Source of the DNA: JAGNHN01 sp964590645
Lineage (GTDB): Bacteria > Bacteroidota > Bacteroidia > Bacteroidales > JAGNHN01
Assembly (NCBI GenBank): GCA_964590645.1
Contig: CAZPYJ010000013.1
Span: 40,202-104,201, forward strand
Direction: 5' to 3'
DNA length: 64,000 bases
Shown in pieces: positions 51,971-63,400 of the stretch; position 1 is the stretch's first letter; each line of letters opens with the position of its first letter. Both the position numbers and the translations under genes were made by a program. The notes beneath the pieces were generated by a model. It was not told the DNA's origin and did no database searches. It was given only the letters and a program-made list of their open reading frames with translations.

Positions 51971-53212
51971 GTGGATGCAAGCTTTTCAAACAAGAAAAAG
52001 ATACTGAACGATCCCGTCTACGGTTTCATCAGCTTCCCCTCCGAGATTTTCTTCGATCTGGTGGAGCATCGCTATTTCCAGCGACTGCGCAGGATCAAGC
52101 AACTGGGGCTGACCCATCTGGTGTATCCCGGCGCTTTGCATACACGCTTTCATCACGCCCTGGGCTGCCTGCATTTGATGCAACTGGCGATGAGTGTTCT
52201 TCGCAGCAAAGGGCACGATATCACAGCCGAGGAAGAGGAAGGCGTTTGTCTGGCCATTTTACTCCACGACATTGGGCACGGCCCCTTTTCCCACGCACTG
52301 GAAAGCTCCATCGTTTCCGGAACCTCTCACGAGGCGCTCTCCGACCTCTTCATCGACCGGCTGAACGGATATTGTGGTGGCAGGCTGGAGCTGGCCAGAG
52401 AGATATTCCGCGATCGTTATCCTAAACGATTCTTGCATAAAATGGTGGCAGGGCAATTGGATATGGACCGCCTGGATTACCTGAAAAGGGATAGCTTTTA
52501 CACTGGTGTTTCAGAAGGAGTCATCAGTGCCGACCGCATCATTCAAATGCTCAATATTGCTGAAGATGAGCTGGTGGTAGATGCCAAGGGCATTTATTCC
52601 ATTGAAAAGTTCATTGTAGCCAGGCGCTTGATGTACTGGCAGGTGTATCTGCACAAAACCGTGCTGGGTGCCGAGCAATTGCTTATACGTATTCTACTCA
52701 GGGCCAGGGAGCTGACTTCGGGGGGAGCCGAATTGTTCTCCACCCCTGCCCTTGCCTTTTTTCTCCGGCACAGGGCTCAGAAAGTTGATTTCCACGAGCA
52801 GGCCGGATGGCTGGACACCTTTGCCGCCCTGGATGATTTCGATGTGCTCACCTCTATTAAAGTATGGGAGGATCACAAAGATCCGATCTTATCCGGGCTC
52901 AGCCAGCGGCTGATCGGCCGCAGGCTATTGCGCACCCTCATCCTGGATGAAGCCCCTGCCGCAGAACAGATCGAGAGGCTTCGGCAGCACTGGGCAAGAA
53001 GAACCGGCACTGCACTTGCTGAAGCCCACTGGTTCGTCTTTGGAGGCAAAATCAGCAACAAAGCATACGATGACAGCCTGGAGCCCATTCTGATCCTCTA
53101 TCGCGATGGCAGATTGATCCCACTGACCGAAGCTTCCGAGCATATCAATCTGGGGCAAATCAGTAAACCCCTCACCAAATATTATCTCTGTTACCCGAAA
53201 GAGCTGGACTGA
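51971..53212 (+). CDS. HD-domain phosphohydrolase (dGTPase/YwfO-like)
   Basis: The 413-residue protein carries the HD metal-binding set: FHHALGCLHLM (the first His-bearing helix), LLHDIGHGPFSHALE with the HD pair, and MVAGQLDMDRLDYLKRD further on. This matches the 'HD superfamily phosphohydrolase' group related to dGTP triphosphohydrolases and B. subtilis YwfO, which act on nucleoside triphosphates. The start codon is GTG at 51971 (giving MDASFSNKKK); no ATG is in frame nearby. It precedes lpxD by 147 bases, and this HD-lpxD-lpxC/fabZ-lpxA order is one I recognise in other Bacteroidota, though no functional link to lipid A is known. Confidence 0.88.
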   Translation: MDASFSNKKKILNDPVYGFISFPSEIFFDLVEHRYFQRLRRIKQLGLTHLVYPGALHTRFHHALGCLHLMQLAMSVLRSKGHDITAEEEEGVCLAILLHDIGHGPFSHALESSIVSGTSHEALSDLFIDRLNGYCGGRLELAREIFRDRYPKRFLHKMVAGQLDMDRLDYLKRDSFYTGVSEGVISADRIIQMLNIAEDELVVDAKGIYSIEKFIVARRLMYWQVYLHKTVLGAEQLLIRILLRARELTSGGAELFSTPALAFFLRHRAQKVDFHEQAGWLDTFAALDDFDVLTSIKVWEDHKDPILSGLSQRLIGRRLLRTLILDEAPAAEQIERLRQHWARRTGTALAEAHWFVFGGKISNKAYDDSLEPILILYRDGRLIPLTEASEHINLGQISKPLTKYYLCYPKELD

Positions 53213-53359
53213 GAGCCTGACATTGAGAAGAATACAGGAACCTACATTTTTCCTATCTTGCAAGCCCTAAAAACGAGGGGATCGCATTGGGTCAATATAA
53301 ACCGAATGCCGCTTCAATTCGTCAGTCGCAATGATTAAGGATAAGGCAACAAAGAAGAG

Positions 53360-54418
53360 ATGAAGTTTAAAGCCCAGGCCATTGCCGATATGATCGGCGG
53401 GGAAATAACAGGAAACCCTGAAATTGAAGTCCATACTTTGTCCCGCATCGAAGAAGGTGAGGCAGGCTCGCTTACTTTTCTGGCCAACCCGAAATACACT
53501 CCATTTATATATCAGACAAAGGCATCTGTGGTGATTGTTTCCGAAGCATTCAGCCCCGAGCAGACGCTGTCGTGTACCCTGATCCGGGTGAAGGATCCCT
53601 ATTCTGCTTTTGCCACCCTGCTCGAGCAGTACAATCACCTTCGTCAGCAAAAAAAGGGCATTTCTTCCCTCGCCTTCATCCATCCTGAAGCCAGTGTTTC
53701 GGAAGAAGCCTATGTGGGTGAATTTGCCTATGTGGGTGCAGGAGCGAAAGTGGAAGAAGGAGCAAGGATATATCCTCAGGTCTATCTGGGTGAGAATGTC
53801 AGGATAGGAGCGGAAAGCACCCTCTTTCCCGGGGTCAGGGTGTATGCGGATTGCAATATCGGAGTCCATTGCACCATCCACGCCGGGGCGGTGATCGGGG
53901 CAGACGGTTTTGGCTTTGCCCCGCAGGATGACCAGCAATACCGGAAAGTAGCACAGATCGGAAATGTGGTGATTGAAGATTATGTGGAGATCGGTGCCAA
54001 TACCACCATCGACAGGGCTACCCTGGGTAGCACCTTTATCCGGAAGGGCGTTAAGCTCGACAACCTGATCCAGGTGGCGCACAATGTGGATATTGGTGAG
54101 AATACTGTGATCGCAGCGCAAACGGGAATTGCCGGCTCAACCCGAATAGGCAAGAACTGTATGTTTGCCGGCCAGGTGGGCATCATTGGCCATATTGAAA
54201 TTGCCGACGGGGTCAAAATTGCGGCCCAGTCGGGCATCTCCTCCAGCATCCGGAAGGCGGATGCCATTGTGATGGGATCACCGGCTTATGATCACGGGCT
54301 GTACCGGAAATCATATATCTATTTCAGGAAGCTTCCTGAGCTGGTTCAACGCATCGATGAACTGGAAAAGAAACTGAAGGCCTGCTTCCCCTCTGAAGGA
54401 GAAGACCTTAAAGCTTAG
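53360..54418 (+). CDS. lpxD: UDP-3-O-(3-hydroxyacyl)glucosamine N-acyltransferase
   Basis: LpxD adds the second hydroxyacyl chain to the lipid A precursor. The 352-residue protein has the N-terminal uridine-binding domain (FKAQAIADMIGGEI, FLANPKYTPFIYQTKASVVIV), then a left-handed beta-helix of hexapeptide repeats from about residue 105 (IHPEASVSEEAYVGEFAYVG), with the catalytic-type histidine and glycines in IQVAHNVDIGENTVIAAQ, and a C-terminal helix. These match LpxD throughout. It is followed 35 bases later by lpxC/fabZ. Confidence 0.96.
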   Translation: MKFKAQAIADMIGGEITGNPEIEVHTLSRIEEGEAGSLTFLANPKYTPFIYQTKASVVIVSEAFSPEQTLSCTLIRVKDPYSAFATLLEQYNHLRQQKKGISSLAFIHPEASVSEEAYVGEFAYVGAGAKVEEGARIYPQVYLGENVRIGAESTLFPGVRVYADCNIGVHCTIHAGAVIGADGFGFAPQDDQQYRKVAQIGNVVIEDYVEIGANTTIDRATLGSTFIRKGVKLDNLIQVAHNVDIGENTVIAAQTGIAGSTRIGKNCMFAGQVGIIGHIEIADGVKIAAQSGISSSIRKADAIVMGSPAYDHGLYRKSYIYFRKLPELVQRIDELEKKLKACFPSEGEDLKA

Positions 54419-54453
54419 ATAATCAGAACGAACATTCGCATCATTGAATCCTG

Positions 54454-55851
54454 ATGGCAGAAAAACAACAAACCCTGAAGAAGGCCGTCACCATTTCCGG
54501 TACCGGCCTGCACACCGGCGCTTATGTCAACCTGACACTGAATCCGGCCCCTGAAAATTTCGGTTTTCGTTTCAGGCGCATTGATCTGGATGGGCAGCCG
54601 GAAATCAAGGCAGACATTGACTTTGTAGTGGATACATCCCGCGGCACCACCCTGGAGGCCAATGGGGCCAGAGTGAATACCGTAGAGCATACCCTGGCAG
54701 CCCTGACCGGATTGGGCATTGATAATTGCCTCATCGAAGTGGACGGGCCGGAAACGCCGATCCAGGACGGAAGTGCCAAAGCTTTTGCTACGGCCATAAT
54801 GGAAGCAGGGATTCAGACCCAGGGAGCCGACCGGAAGTATTATGAGATTAAAACCAACATCAACTACTCCTATCCTGAAAAGAGCGTTGAGATGGTTGCT
54901 GTCCCCGCTGAAAGCTATGAAATCTCCGTACTGATTGATTTTGAAACCAAAGTACTGGGAAACCAGAGCGCCCGGATGCGGCACATTGAAGATTTTCCTG
55001 AGCAGATCGCTCCCTGCCGTACTTTTGTCTTTTTGCACGAACTGGAATATCTTCTGCAAAACGACCTGATCAAAGGGGGTGACCTGAACAATGCCATCGT
55101 CTTTGTAAACCGCCTTATTTCACAGGATGAGCTGGACCGCCTGGCCAAGCTGTTCGATAAACCCAGCGTATCTGTGAAGGAGGAAGGCATCCTGAATAAT
55201 CTGGATCTCTATTTTCCCAACGAACCTGCCCGCCACAAACTGCTGGATGTGGTCGGTGACCTTTCTTTGCTGGGTGTGAGGTTGAAAGGCCATATCATTG
55301 CCCACCGACCGGGGCATCATACCAATGTGGAGTTCGCCCGTCAGATCAGAAAGCAAATGCAGGAGGAAAAGCATACGCCCGCCGTTCCACCCATCGACGT
55401 GAATCAGGAGCCGGTGTACGACATCAATGCCATCCAGCGCATTTTGCCGCACCGCCCGCCTTTCCTGCTGATCGACAAGATCCTGGACATAGGAAAAGAT
55501 TATGTGGTCGGCTTGAAAAATGTGACAATGAATGAGCCGTTTTTTGTCGGCCATTTTCCCGGAGAACCTGTGATGCCAGGGGTTTTGCAAGTGGAAGCGA
55601 TGGCACAGGCAGGCGGCATCCTGGCGCTGAGCCAAGTTCCGGATCCGGAGAATTACACCACCTACTTTTTGAAAATCGACAAGGTTCGCTTCCGTCAGAA
55701 AGTGGTTCCCGGAGATACACTGGTTTTCCGCCTGAAAATGCTCTCGCCCATCCGGCGCGGCATCGTGCATATGGAAGGCTCTGCAATGGTTGGCAGCAAA
55801 GTGGTGATGGAAGCTGAAATGATGGCCCAGATTGTAAAAACAAACCTGTAA
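54454..55851 (+). CDS. lpxC/fabZ: Bifunctional LpxC-FabZ fusion: UDP-3-O-acyl-GlcNAc deacetylase / 3-hydroxyacyl-ACP dehydratase
   Basis: Residues 1 to about 305 are LpxC, the zinc deacetylase that commits to lipid A: GTGLHTGAYVNLTL, TVEHTLAALTGLGIDN with a zinc histidine, DGPETPIQDGSAKAFA, and ARHKLLDVVGDLSLLG with HKxxDxxGD zinc ligands. Residues ~325-465 are FabZ: RILPHRPPFLLIDKIL with its catalytic histidine, VGHFPGEPVMPGVLQVEAM with the catalytic glutamate, and RFRQKVVPGDTL. FabZ dehydrates hydroxyacyl-ACPs, which are also the acyl donors of LpxA/LpxD, so the fusion couples supply and use. Fused LpxC-FabZ is typical of Bacteroidota. It lies between lpxD and lpxA. Confidence 0.97.
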   Translation: MAEKQQTLKKAVTISGTGLHTGAYVNLTLNPAPENFGFRFRRIDLDGQPEIKADIDFVVDTSRGTTLEANGARVNTVEHTLAALTGLGIDNCLIEVDGPETPIQDGSAKAFATAIMEAGIQTQGADRKYYEIKTNINYSYPEKSVEMVAVPAESYEISVLIDFETKVLGNQSARMRHIEDFPEQIAPCRTFVFLHELEYLLQNDLIKGGDLNNAIVFVNRLISQDELDRLAKLFDKPSVSVKEEGILNNLDLYFPNEPARHKLLDVVGDLSLLGVRLKGHIIAHRPGHHTNVEFARQIRKQMQEEKHTPAVPPIDVNQEPVYDINAIQRILPHRPPFLLIDKILDIGKDYVVGLKNVTMNEPFFVGHFPGEPVMPGVLQVEAMAQAGGILALSQVPDPENYTTYFLKIDKVRFRQKVVPGDTLVFRLKMLSPIRRGIVHMEGSAMVGSKVVMEAEMMAQIVKTNL

Positions 55852-55862
55852 AGGCAGTTGAA

Positions 55863-56651
55863 ATGAATCAACCCCTCGCATACGTAAACCCACAGGCCAA
55901 GGTGGCCAAAAACGTGGTGATCGAACCCTTTGTAAACATTGAAAAGAATGTGGAGATCGGTGAAGGCACCTGGATCGGATCCAATGTGACCATTATGGAA
56001 GGCGCCCGGATTGGGAAGAATTGCAAAATCTATCCTGGAGCCGTCATTGCCGCTACACCCCAGGATTTGAAATACAATGGGGAAGAAACCCTGGTACGCA
56101 TCGGCGACAATACCACCATCCGCGAATTTGTCACCATCAACCGGGGAACCAAAGCCAACTGGGAAACAGTCATCGGTGATCATTGCCTGCTAATGGCTTA
56201 TGTACACATTGCCCACGACTGCATTGTGGGCAACCATTGTATCCTGGCCAATGCCGCCACTTTGGCCGGGCATATCACCATTGACGACTGGGCCATTGTA
56301 GGAGGACTGGCGGCCGTGCATCAGTTCGTCCATATCGGCGTACACACGATGATCAGCGGTGGCAGCCTGGTTAGAAAGGATGTTCCACCCTTTGTCAAAG
56401 CAGCCCGAGAACCACTCTCCTACATCGGGATCAACTCTATCGGCCTCAGAAGAAGGGGATTTAACACCGAACAGATCAATCATATCCAGGACATCTACCG
56501 CACTCTCTATGTGAAAGGGTATAATGTGACCCAGGCTGTTCGTATCATTGAGGCTGAAATGCCGGCCACGCCGGAAAGAGATGAAGTCCTTGCATTCATC
56601 AGCCGCTCCACCCGGGGCGTAATGCGCGGCTATGCCGGACTCTATTCCTGA
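55863..56651 (+). CDS. lpxA: UDP-GlcNAc acyltransferase
   Basis: LpxA performs the first lipid A step, moving a hydroxyacyl chain from ACP onto UDP-GlcNAc. The 262-residue protein has a hexapeptide left-handed beta-helix (about residues 5-190; IGEGTWIGSNVTIMEGARI), the catalytic histidine in LMAYVHIAHDCIVGNH, the ligand motif GGLAAVHQFVHIGVHTMI, and a helical C-terminal domain beginning IGLRRRGFNTEQINHI. Length is normal. It is 11 bases after lpxC/fabZ and 3 bases before the ABC ATPase gene. Confidence 0.96.
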   Translation: MNQPLAYVNPQAKVAKNVVIEPFVNIEKNVEIGEGTWIGSNVTIMEGARIGKNCKIYPGAVIAATPQDLKYNGEETLVRIGDNTTIREFVTINRGTKANWETVIGDHCLLMAYVHIAHDCIVGNHCILANAATLAGHITIDDWAIVGGLAAVHQFVHIGVHTMISGGSLVRKDVPPFVKAAREPLSYIGINSIGLRRRGFNTEQINHIQDIYRTLYVKGYNVTQAVRIIEAEMPATPERDEVLAFISRSTRGVMRGYAGLYS

Positions 56652-56654
56652 GCA

Positions 56655-57275
56655 ATGGATCTGCTGCTGGAGGAGGTTGGGAAAAAATTCAACCGGGAGT
56701 GGATCTTCCGGAATGTTAACCTGTCCATCCCGACCGGAAACCACACCGCCATTTTAGGCACAAACGGATCCGGAAAATCCACCCTCCTGCAGGTGATCAA
56801 TGGCAACCTGCAGGCTACCGACGGCAAGGTTTCCTATATTCGTCAAAACCAGCCCCTGCCTTTCGAAAAAGTGTACCGCCACATCAGCCTGGGTACGCCC
56901 TACCAGGAGCTGATCTGGGAATTCAGCCTGCTGGAGAGCCTGCAGTTTCACTCCCGCTTCAAGCCCTTCCTCAATAAAATGGATGCCCAGGATATCCTCC
57001 GGATTACCGGCCTGGAAAAACACCGGAACAAAGCCCTCAGATATTTCTCTTCCGGAATGAAGCAAAGGGTCAGGCTCGCATTGGCGATCCTTTCTGATAC
57101 CGAGCTGGTTTTGCTGGATGAGCCCAGTATGAACCTGGATGCCGCCGGAAGAGCCTGGTATAACACGCTGTTGGAAGCCCATTTGCAAGGCCGCACACTC
57201 ATCGTCTGCTCCAACCACCAGGAAGAAGAATACCGGCTTTGTTCCCATACCATCGATATCCAGGATTATAAATAA
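56655..57275 (+). CDS. ABC transporter ATP-binding protein, orphan
   Basis: The 206-residue protein is a complete ABC ATPase: Walker A ILGTNGSGKSTLLQVI (about residue 38), a Q-loop near VSYIRQNQPLPFEKV, the signature SSGMKQRVRLALAIL, Walker B LVLLDEPSMNLD, and a C-terminal H-loop ICSNHQEE. It is short, like CcmA- or LolD-type subunits, and has no adjacent permease. Its position directly after lpxA, with 3 bases between, suggests a role in envelope biogenesis, but the partner is unknown. It ends the HD-lpx run; a terminator lies 100 bases further. Confidence 0.88.
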   Translation: MDLLLEEVGKKFNREWIFRNVNLSIPTGNHTAILGTNGSGKSTLLQVINGNLQATDGKVSYIRQNQPLPFEKVYRHISLGTPYQELIWEFSLLESLQFHSRFKPFLNKMDAQDILRITGLEKHRNKALRYFSSGMKQRVRLALAILSDTELVLLDEPSMNLDAAGRAWYNTLLEAHLQGRTLIVCSNHQEEEYRLCSHTIDIQDYK

Positions 57276-57381
57276 TCCCCGGAGATTATTCCCCCCTATT
57301 CCTTTGATCCTGTTGGAGAGGGCTAATTTAGATTGATTCTACCCTCCTAATTCATTAGCTTTAGTCCTCAAAATCAGCCGC

Positions 57382-57412
57382 AAGCAAGACCTGTAAAGCC
57401 TTGCTTTTTATT
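57382..57412 (+). terminator. Rho-independent terminator
   Basis: A 7-bp stem AAGCAAG / CTTGCTT (57382-57388 with 57400-57406) is followed by TTTATTG. It would end the lpx run before the giant protease gene. Confidence 0.7.
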
Positions 57413-57498
57413 GTTTTAATCCCCTACTGAACACCGTGGACTTGTCTGATAAACAAATCCGCTGAAGTATTGACACATCACAAGTTAATTCCTCCGCT

Positions 57499-60400
57499 AT
57501 GAAAACCTCCTCCTCCCTGGTCCGTGTATTGGTAAAGGCATTCCTGATTCTATGTTTTACGGCCAATGCAGCGATGGCTTCAACTGTTCCCCCGGCTCTG
57601 GCAGGCACAGTAGCCAGGAATTTTTACTGGCAAAACTGTACAAATGGGAAGTCACTGACCTACAACTCTATTCAACCAGTCCTGGATTCCATCAAAATAG
57701 TGAACGGGGATACCCTGTTCTATGCATTCAATTTTCCGGGAAACAATGGCTTTATCCTTGTTTCAGGGCAGAAAGCGGTGCTTCCTGTGCTGGCTTATGC
57801 GGATGAGGGCAGCCTTCACCTCTCCAATATGAACCCTGCCGTAGCCTATATGCTCGAAGGCTACACCAATGATATCAAGCTGGTGGTGGATCAGCAAATA
57901 GCCGCCACCAAAGCCATAACTGATGCCTGGAACGAGCTGCTTGCCATCACGGGCAGCAGCCCGGCATTGCAAGGAAAGGCAATATTAGGCCCATTGGTCA
58001 CCACCACCTGGGACCAGGGTTGTAATTACAATAATGCCTGCCCTGTGATGGCGGGCGGACCTTGCGGACGGGCCCTGGTAGGTTGTGTAGCCGTCACTAT
58101 GGGGCAAATTATGAAATATTATAATTTCCCCCCCAGGGGAACGGGTTCTCATAGCTACACACACGGAACATTGGGTACCATCAGTGCCACCTTTAACCTG
58201 GCATACGACTGGGCTAATATGCCCAACACCCTGACGACCACCACCACACACGTGGATGAATTACTCAGTCACTGCGGGGTAGCGCTGGATATGGATTACG
58301 GCACCGGGGAATCGGCCACTTATTCGTATCTGATGGAAGGAGCCCTGGAAGATCATTTTTATTATCAGACAACAGCTTCATACGAAGAGCGTGCCAGCTA
58401 TACCACGACAAACTGGAGGAATCTGTTGATCGCCGAAATTAATGCCAGCAGGCCCATCGCATACAGGGGTCGCAAATCAAGCGGAGGGGGGCATTCCTGG
58501 GTCCTGGACGGATATAACAATAATAATACCTCGGCCATTTATTTTCATATGAACTGGGGTTGGGGGGGCAGCAGCAACGGATGGTTTCTTCTGGATAATT
58601 ACACCTACAGTACTAACCAGGCTTGCCTGATCGGAATACAGCCCAAGCAATGCAATCTAACCTTCTATACCGCCGCCAATCATTCAATGAGTTTCACCAA
58701 CAATACCCTCTCCGTCTCTTGCCGTCCGTGGAATACAGGCATTGCTCCATCCAGCAGCGTGGAAGTGGGATACTACCTGTCTACCAATACCATCATCTCC
58801 ACCTATGACTATCTATTTGATACTGATGTTATTCCTGTCCTTTCTCCCAGTTATACCAGCATCCAGTCCACATCCAAAAGCATATACAGCTCCAATGAGG
58901 CGGTACCCCCCGGGGTGTATTATGTAGGTGTATTTGTGGACCACCTCAACCAGGAAAGCAATGAAACCTCTGAAAACGACAATACCGCCTATTTTCCGAG
59001 TACCATTACTGTGAACTGTGCTTCTCCCACAGGGGTGACTGCCTCGGATGGTTCGTTTCCCAACCGTGTAGCCGTCAACTGGAATTCGGTCTGGGGTGCA
59101 TCGCACTACCGGGTTTACCGAAACACAAGCAGTTCTTCTTCCGGCGCCACAGCCTTGTCGGGATGGCAAACCTCCACCTCCTACAATGATTACACTGCGC
59201 AACCGGGCGTCACTTATTACTACTGGGTGCAGGCTGCCGCCAGCAGCAGCGGGAGCTATGCGGGAAACTATTCGTCATACAATAGTGGATACCTCGATAT
59301 CCCGGTTTTATACAATGATATTTATCAATCCTTCACATTAAACCCCTCCTATTTTCAGATGAGCAATTCCAGTTCCAGATGGTATGCGGCAGGCCTGAGG
59401 GGAAACAGCGGCACAGATGACTGGGATATCTACCTGTATAGCAACAGCACTATGTCCTCCCTGCTCGCCAGCTCAACCTATGGCGGTGCTGCAGTGGATT
59501 TTGTGGTCATTGATGGCAACCATACGCCTGTCGCGACAAAGTATATCAAAGCATCCCGCTTCAGTGGAAGCGGGGGGGCAACCATAGAATATGAGGGTGG
59601 AAATGATATACTAAGCCTAAACAGTCCAACATCTGAATTCTGGCCATCAGGGGACGTCATACAGGTTTGGGATGTTTATCTCCCGCTGGGCACTTACGTT
59701 TTCGACCTTAGCACCACAAGCGGCAACGCAAACCTGGACATCGCCCTTTTCAAGTCCAATGGTGCTGCCTACCACACCGGCAGGGGCAGTGCTGTGGCAT
59801 TTTCAGGAAGCAGTGGGAACGGAGGCAACGAACAATTCAATTATACAGCCAGCACGGCGGATTATTACGGCCTGGCGGTATTCAACAATAATGGAAACAG
59901 CGGATATTACGACCTGCTTGTGTCGTCCGCAGGGCAATGGCTGGGGGGGGTGTCGCACAACTGGCATACGGCGGCCAACTGGGTAGGGGGCATCATTCCG
60001 GATGCCACTACGGATGTGGTGATCGCTCCGGGATACACCTATTACCCTAAACTGATGAGTGGCAATGGAAACTGTAAAAGCCTCAAGCTGGAAACAGGAA
60101 CCCGATTGGACATTGAAGCCTATGACCTGAATGTGGACGGATACGCAAGGATTTTTGGCGATCTCAACCTGACCCATTCCAATGCGGATCTAAATGTGAA
60201 CAGCTATTTCTACTTTGAAAGCGGCAGTACCGCCTCTATGGTGACCAATTCACAGATTAGGGTAGAAGGCACCTTCTGGTTCAAGCCGGGAGCAAATGTC
60301 CAACTGGATGCAGGAGAGCTGATTATGACAGGAAGCAGCCCCAGCAGCATCTACGGAGATGATGCGGATTGCTATTTGCATCGTGTCACCTTCAGCAAAC

Positions 60401-63400
60401 TCAATTCCACAGTGACCAATTACTCCTTCGACAGCCTTTTCATCAAAGAACACATCTTTATTTCCAATGGCTGTACCCTGGCCATTCACAGTCTCTCAGA
60501 ACCCTTCGTTCTGTCCGGATACATACTCAATAGCGGTGGCGCTCTGATGCTGGATCACGGGGATTTTATTATGACAGGAGGATCCTATACCCACACACTC
60601 CAAAGCAGCGACTATTTCAATAACCTGATCATTGGAAAACCCGGGGCAGTGGTTAACACCACAAAGTTTTTCAATTCAGAGGTGCACGTCAAAGGCGATC
60701 TGATTATCCAAAATCACAGTATGCGCACGGTAAATCATAATATTTACGTGGCAGGCAACTGGGCAAATTACCGGGGTGCCAGTGGTTTTACAGCGGGGAC
60801 CAACCAGGTCCATTTTGTGGGTGCCAATGCATCTGATATCCTGACAGATGAAACTTTCTACGACCTGGTATTGGACAAAACCTACACGGGTTTTGACGGG
60901 CTGGAAGTAACGGGCAACCTGAATATCACCAATAACCTGAACATTGTAGATGGCACCCTGGAAATCAATCCGCCGGCAACCCTCAATGTGGGAAAATCTG
61001 TGTTCATCCAAAACGGAGCAGGCTTGAACGCCAACGACGCCGGCAGCATCCTGATCAATGTGGGGAATGACTGGATCGATTACAATAATGGCAGCTCCAC
61101 CCTGGTAGGATTCTCCAGGGGCAGTCATTCCGTGGTGCGCTTTAACGGAGATGGCACAGCCAAAAACTGGCAAAGCATCAATACAGCGAATCCGTTCAAC
61201 CGTCTGGTGGTGGCCACCACCTCCTCTTCCGTTTACCCTACCGGACCGGATTTGCAATGCAATGACCTGGTGGTGGAAAGCGGCACATTTGAACCCTTTC
61301 ACCGCAATATTTATGTGGCAGACAGTGCCATTATTTACGGGGATCTGCTGATGGTAAATGCAAATGATAGCCTTTTCACCAATTCCATTATATGGCAAGC
61401 AGGATCAGGAGGGACCATCACAAACGGAGCTTTTGTGGTAAACTTCAAGTGGGAATTTTTAAATGGAACCAATGCTACGCTGGGAAGCGGGAATACGGTA
61501 TTCATAAGGGGCCTGAATTATGTGTCGGGTGTAATCACCTGTTATGAAGATAACGCCAGCTTTGGCAACCTGGTAATGGACAAACCCGGGCCAATGGTTA
61601 ACGCTACTTATTTATCTGCCACAGATACAGTTAGAGTTGCGGGAAACCTTATCCTAAACGCCTACAATAATTTCAAACCCTATACCAGTGCTATGAAGGT
61701 TGGTGGTCAACTTTTTATGCATCCCACTTCAAAGATCGATGATATTTGGTCGAGTGGAACCCTGGAAATCGACGGAGACTTCAATCAAACCGGTGAAATC
61801 GCAATGAGTAACGGGAAAGTTTTGGTACACGGCATTTATGGCTTGGCCAATACCGGCGTGTTGAGACAAAGCGGGGGTACATTTATTTGCAACAAGCCTT
61901 ATTATTCAGCGAAGGCCTGGCAAAATCTTTCCGGAAAAATGGTAATGAGTGAGGGGGTTTTTGAGATTACAAATAACAGCATCAGGATTTCGAACAGCTT
62001 TATTGATAGCATCTCCGGTGGGGAGATCAGGGCAGGTTATTCTTTTGAAGCCCTTTCGCCGGGAACATTCCAACCCAGCGGTGGCACGCTAATTATCTCA
62101 GGGTCAGATGGTCCTGTGGCCGGCCCGTTTATCAATCTTCACGGGGATAATTTTTTTCATAACCTGATTATCGACTGCAACGGCAACGATCCTCATCGGG
62201 TGCTGGTTTCTAATGTTAGTGTTCAAAACGATTTTACGATACTCTCTGGAACGCTTCAAACGCTTGCACAGCAGCTAGATATTGGCAGAAACTGGGACAA
62301 CCAGGCAGGCGCCACAGGCTTTGACCCCGGAACAGGGAAGGTGCGTTTTTTCGGCACCCAGGCTTCTGACATCCTGAACCCGGAAACCTTCTATATGCTT
62401 GAGATCGATAAAACTTACACGAGTTTTGATGGTGTTGAGATCACTGCCGGGGATAGTGTTACCGTGCTGAATGACCTTACCCTGACCGATGGTACGCTGG
62501 AGATGAATGACAATTCCGCTATGCTTGTCAAAGGAGATATTACGATGGCCAATGGTGCTGGTCTTAATGCCAATGACCTGAATGTAAAGATTTACGCTGA
62601 GGGAAACTGGACCAACCACAATGCTTCCTTCAATATTTTTTATGGATTCAATCCCGGTGCATCCTCACTGGTCCAGTTCAGTTTTACGGATACTACCTAT
62701 TTTACCACTGCTGCCGCTCTGGAGCAGTTTCATAACCTATCTATGAAAGGAACACTAACTCCTTCCTCTTACAAATTCTTAATGAATAATGGAATAATGG
62801 TTACCGGAGATTATCATTCTGATCGTGCCAGGGTAAGAGCTCAGGGGGATGTTGTATTTTACGGAGATTATCGGGATGTAATTTCTTCTAGTCTTTTTAC
62901 AGCTGAAAATGCATACTTTACAGGGCCTTATAAGCAGTATCTTAACATCAATAGCTGGCCTAACCTGCAAGCAGACACTACCTTTATCGACAAACCAGGT
63001 TCTAAGGCATCAACTCCGGATTACTTAATGATACCTGATCCCGGCAGTGTGTTGATCAATCCCAAAGCAAACCTTTTAGGCGATACTGTTTTCATAGATA
63101 CTTTATTCATTTTCCAAAAGACAAGGACCGACGGAGGAGTTCAGCTGTTAGGCGGGGTTTTGTACAAGGGTTCAGGTTATGCTGGGATTGTAGGAAACCT
63201 GGAAATTCATAATGGTGGTACCGTGCACATTGAAGAGGGAGGCTCATTTTTTGGACAGTTAGGAAGTGGCAGGGTGCGCTCAGGCGGCCGGTTTGTTGCA
63301 CGTGGGACACCAGGAGTGCCTGCTAAGGTAAACTTGATCAACGACTTTGATCTCATCGTTCATTCCGGAGGGATTATATCATCAGATTACACAGATTTTA

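Noticed and set aside
53267..54121. Long open frame on the minus strand across lpxD
   Set aside because: It is antisense to a clear LpxD with all family motifs; the antisense protein is histidine-rich with no known domain and no promoter.
45277..57275. Phage defence or other new island in the second half
   Set aside because: PglZ appears only as the PorX C-terminal domain; no methyltransferase, nuclease or other BREX partner is nearby.
57276..57498. Small RNA or short gene in the gap before the giant protease
   Set aside because: Only a terminator hairpin at 57382-57412 is clear; no good promoter box or codon pattern was seen.
60676..61398. Minus-strand frame of 240 residues inside the giant protease gene
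   Set aside because: It is antisense to a frame that stays open for more than 2000 codons; its composition is His/Ile-rich, typical of a shadow.
61500..62340. Possible frameshift in the giant gene where motif density falls
   Set aside because: The frame stays open without a stop and beta-strand pattern continues, so no break is supported.
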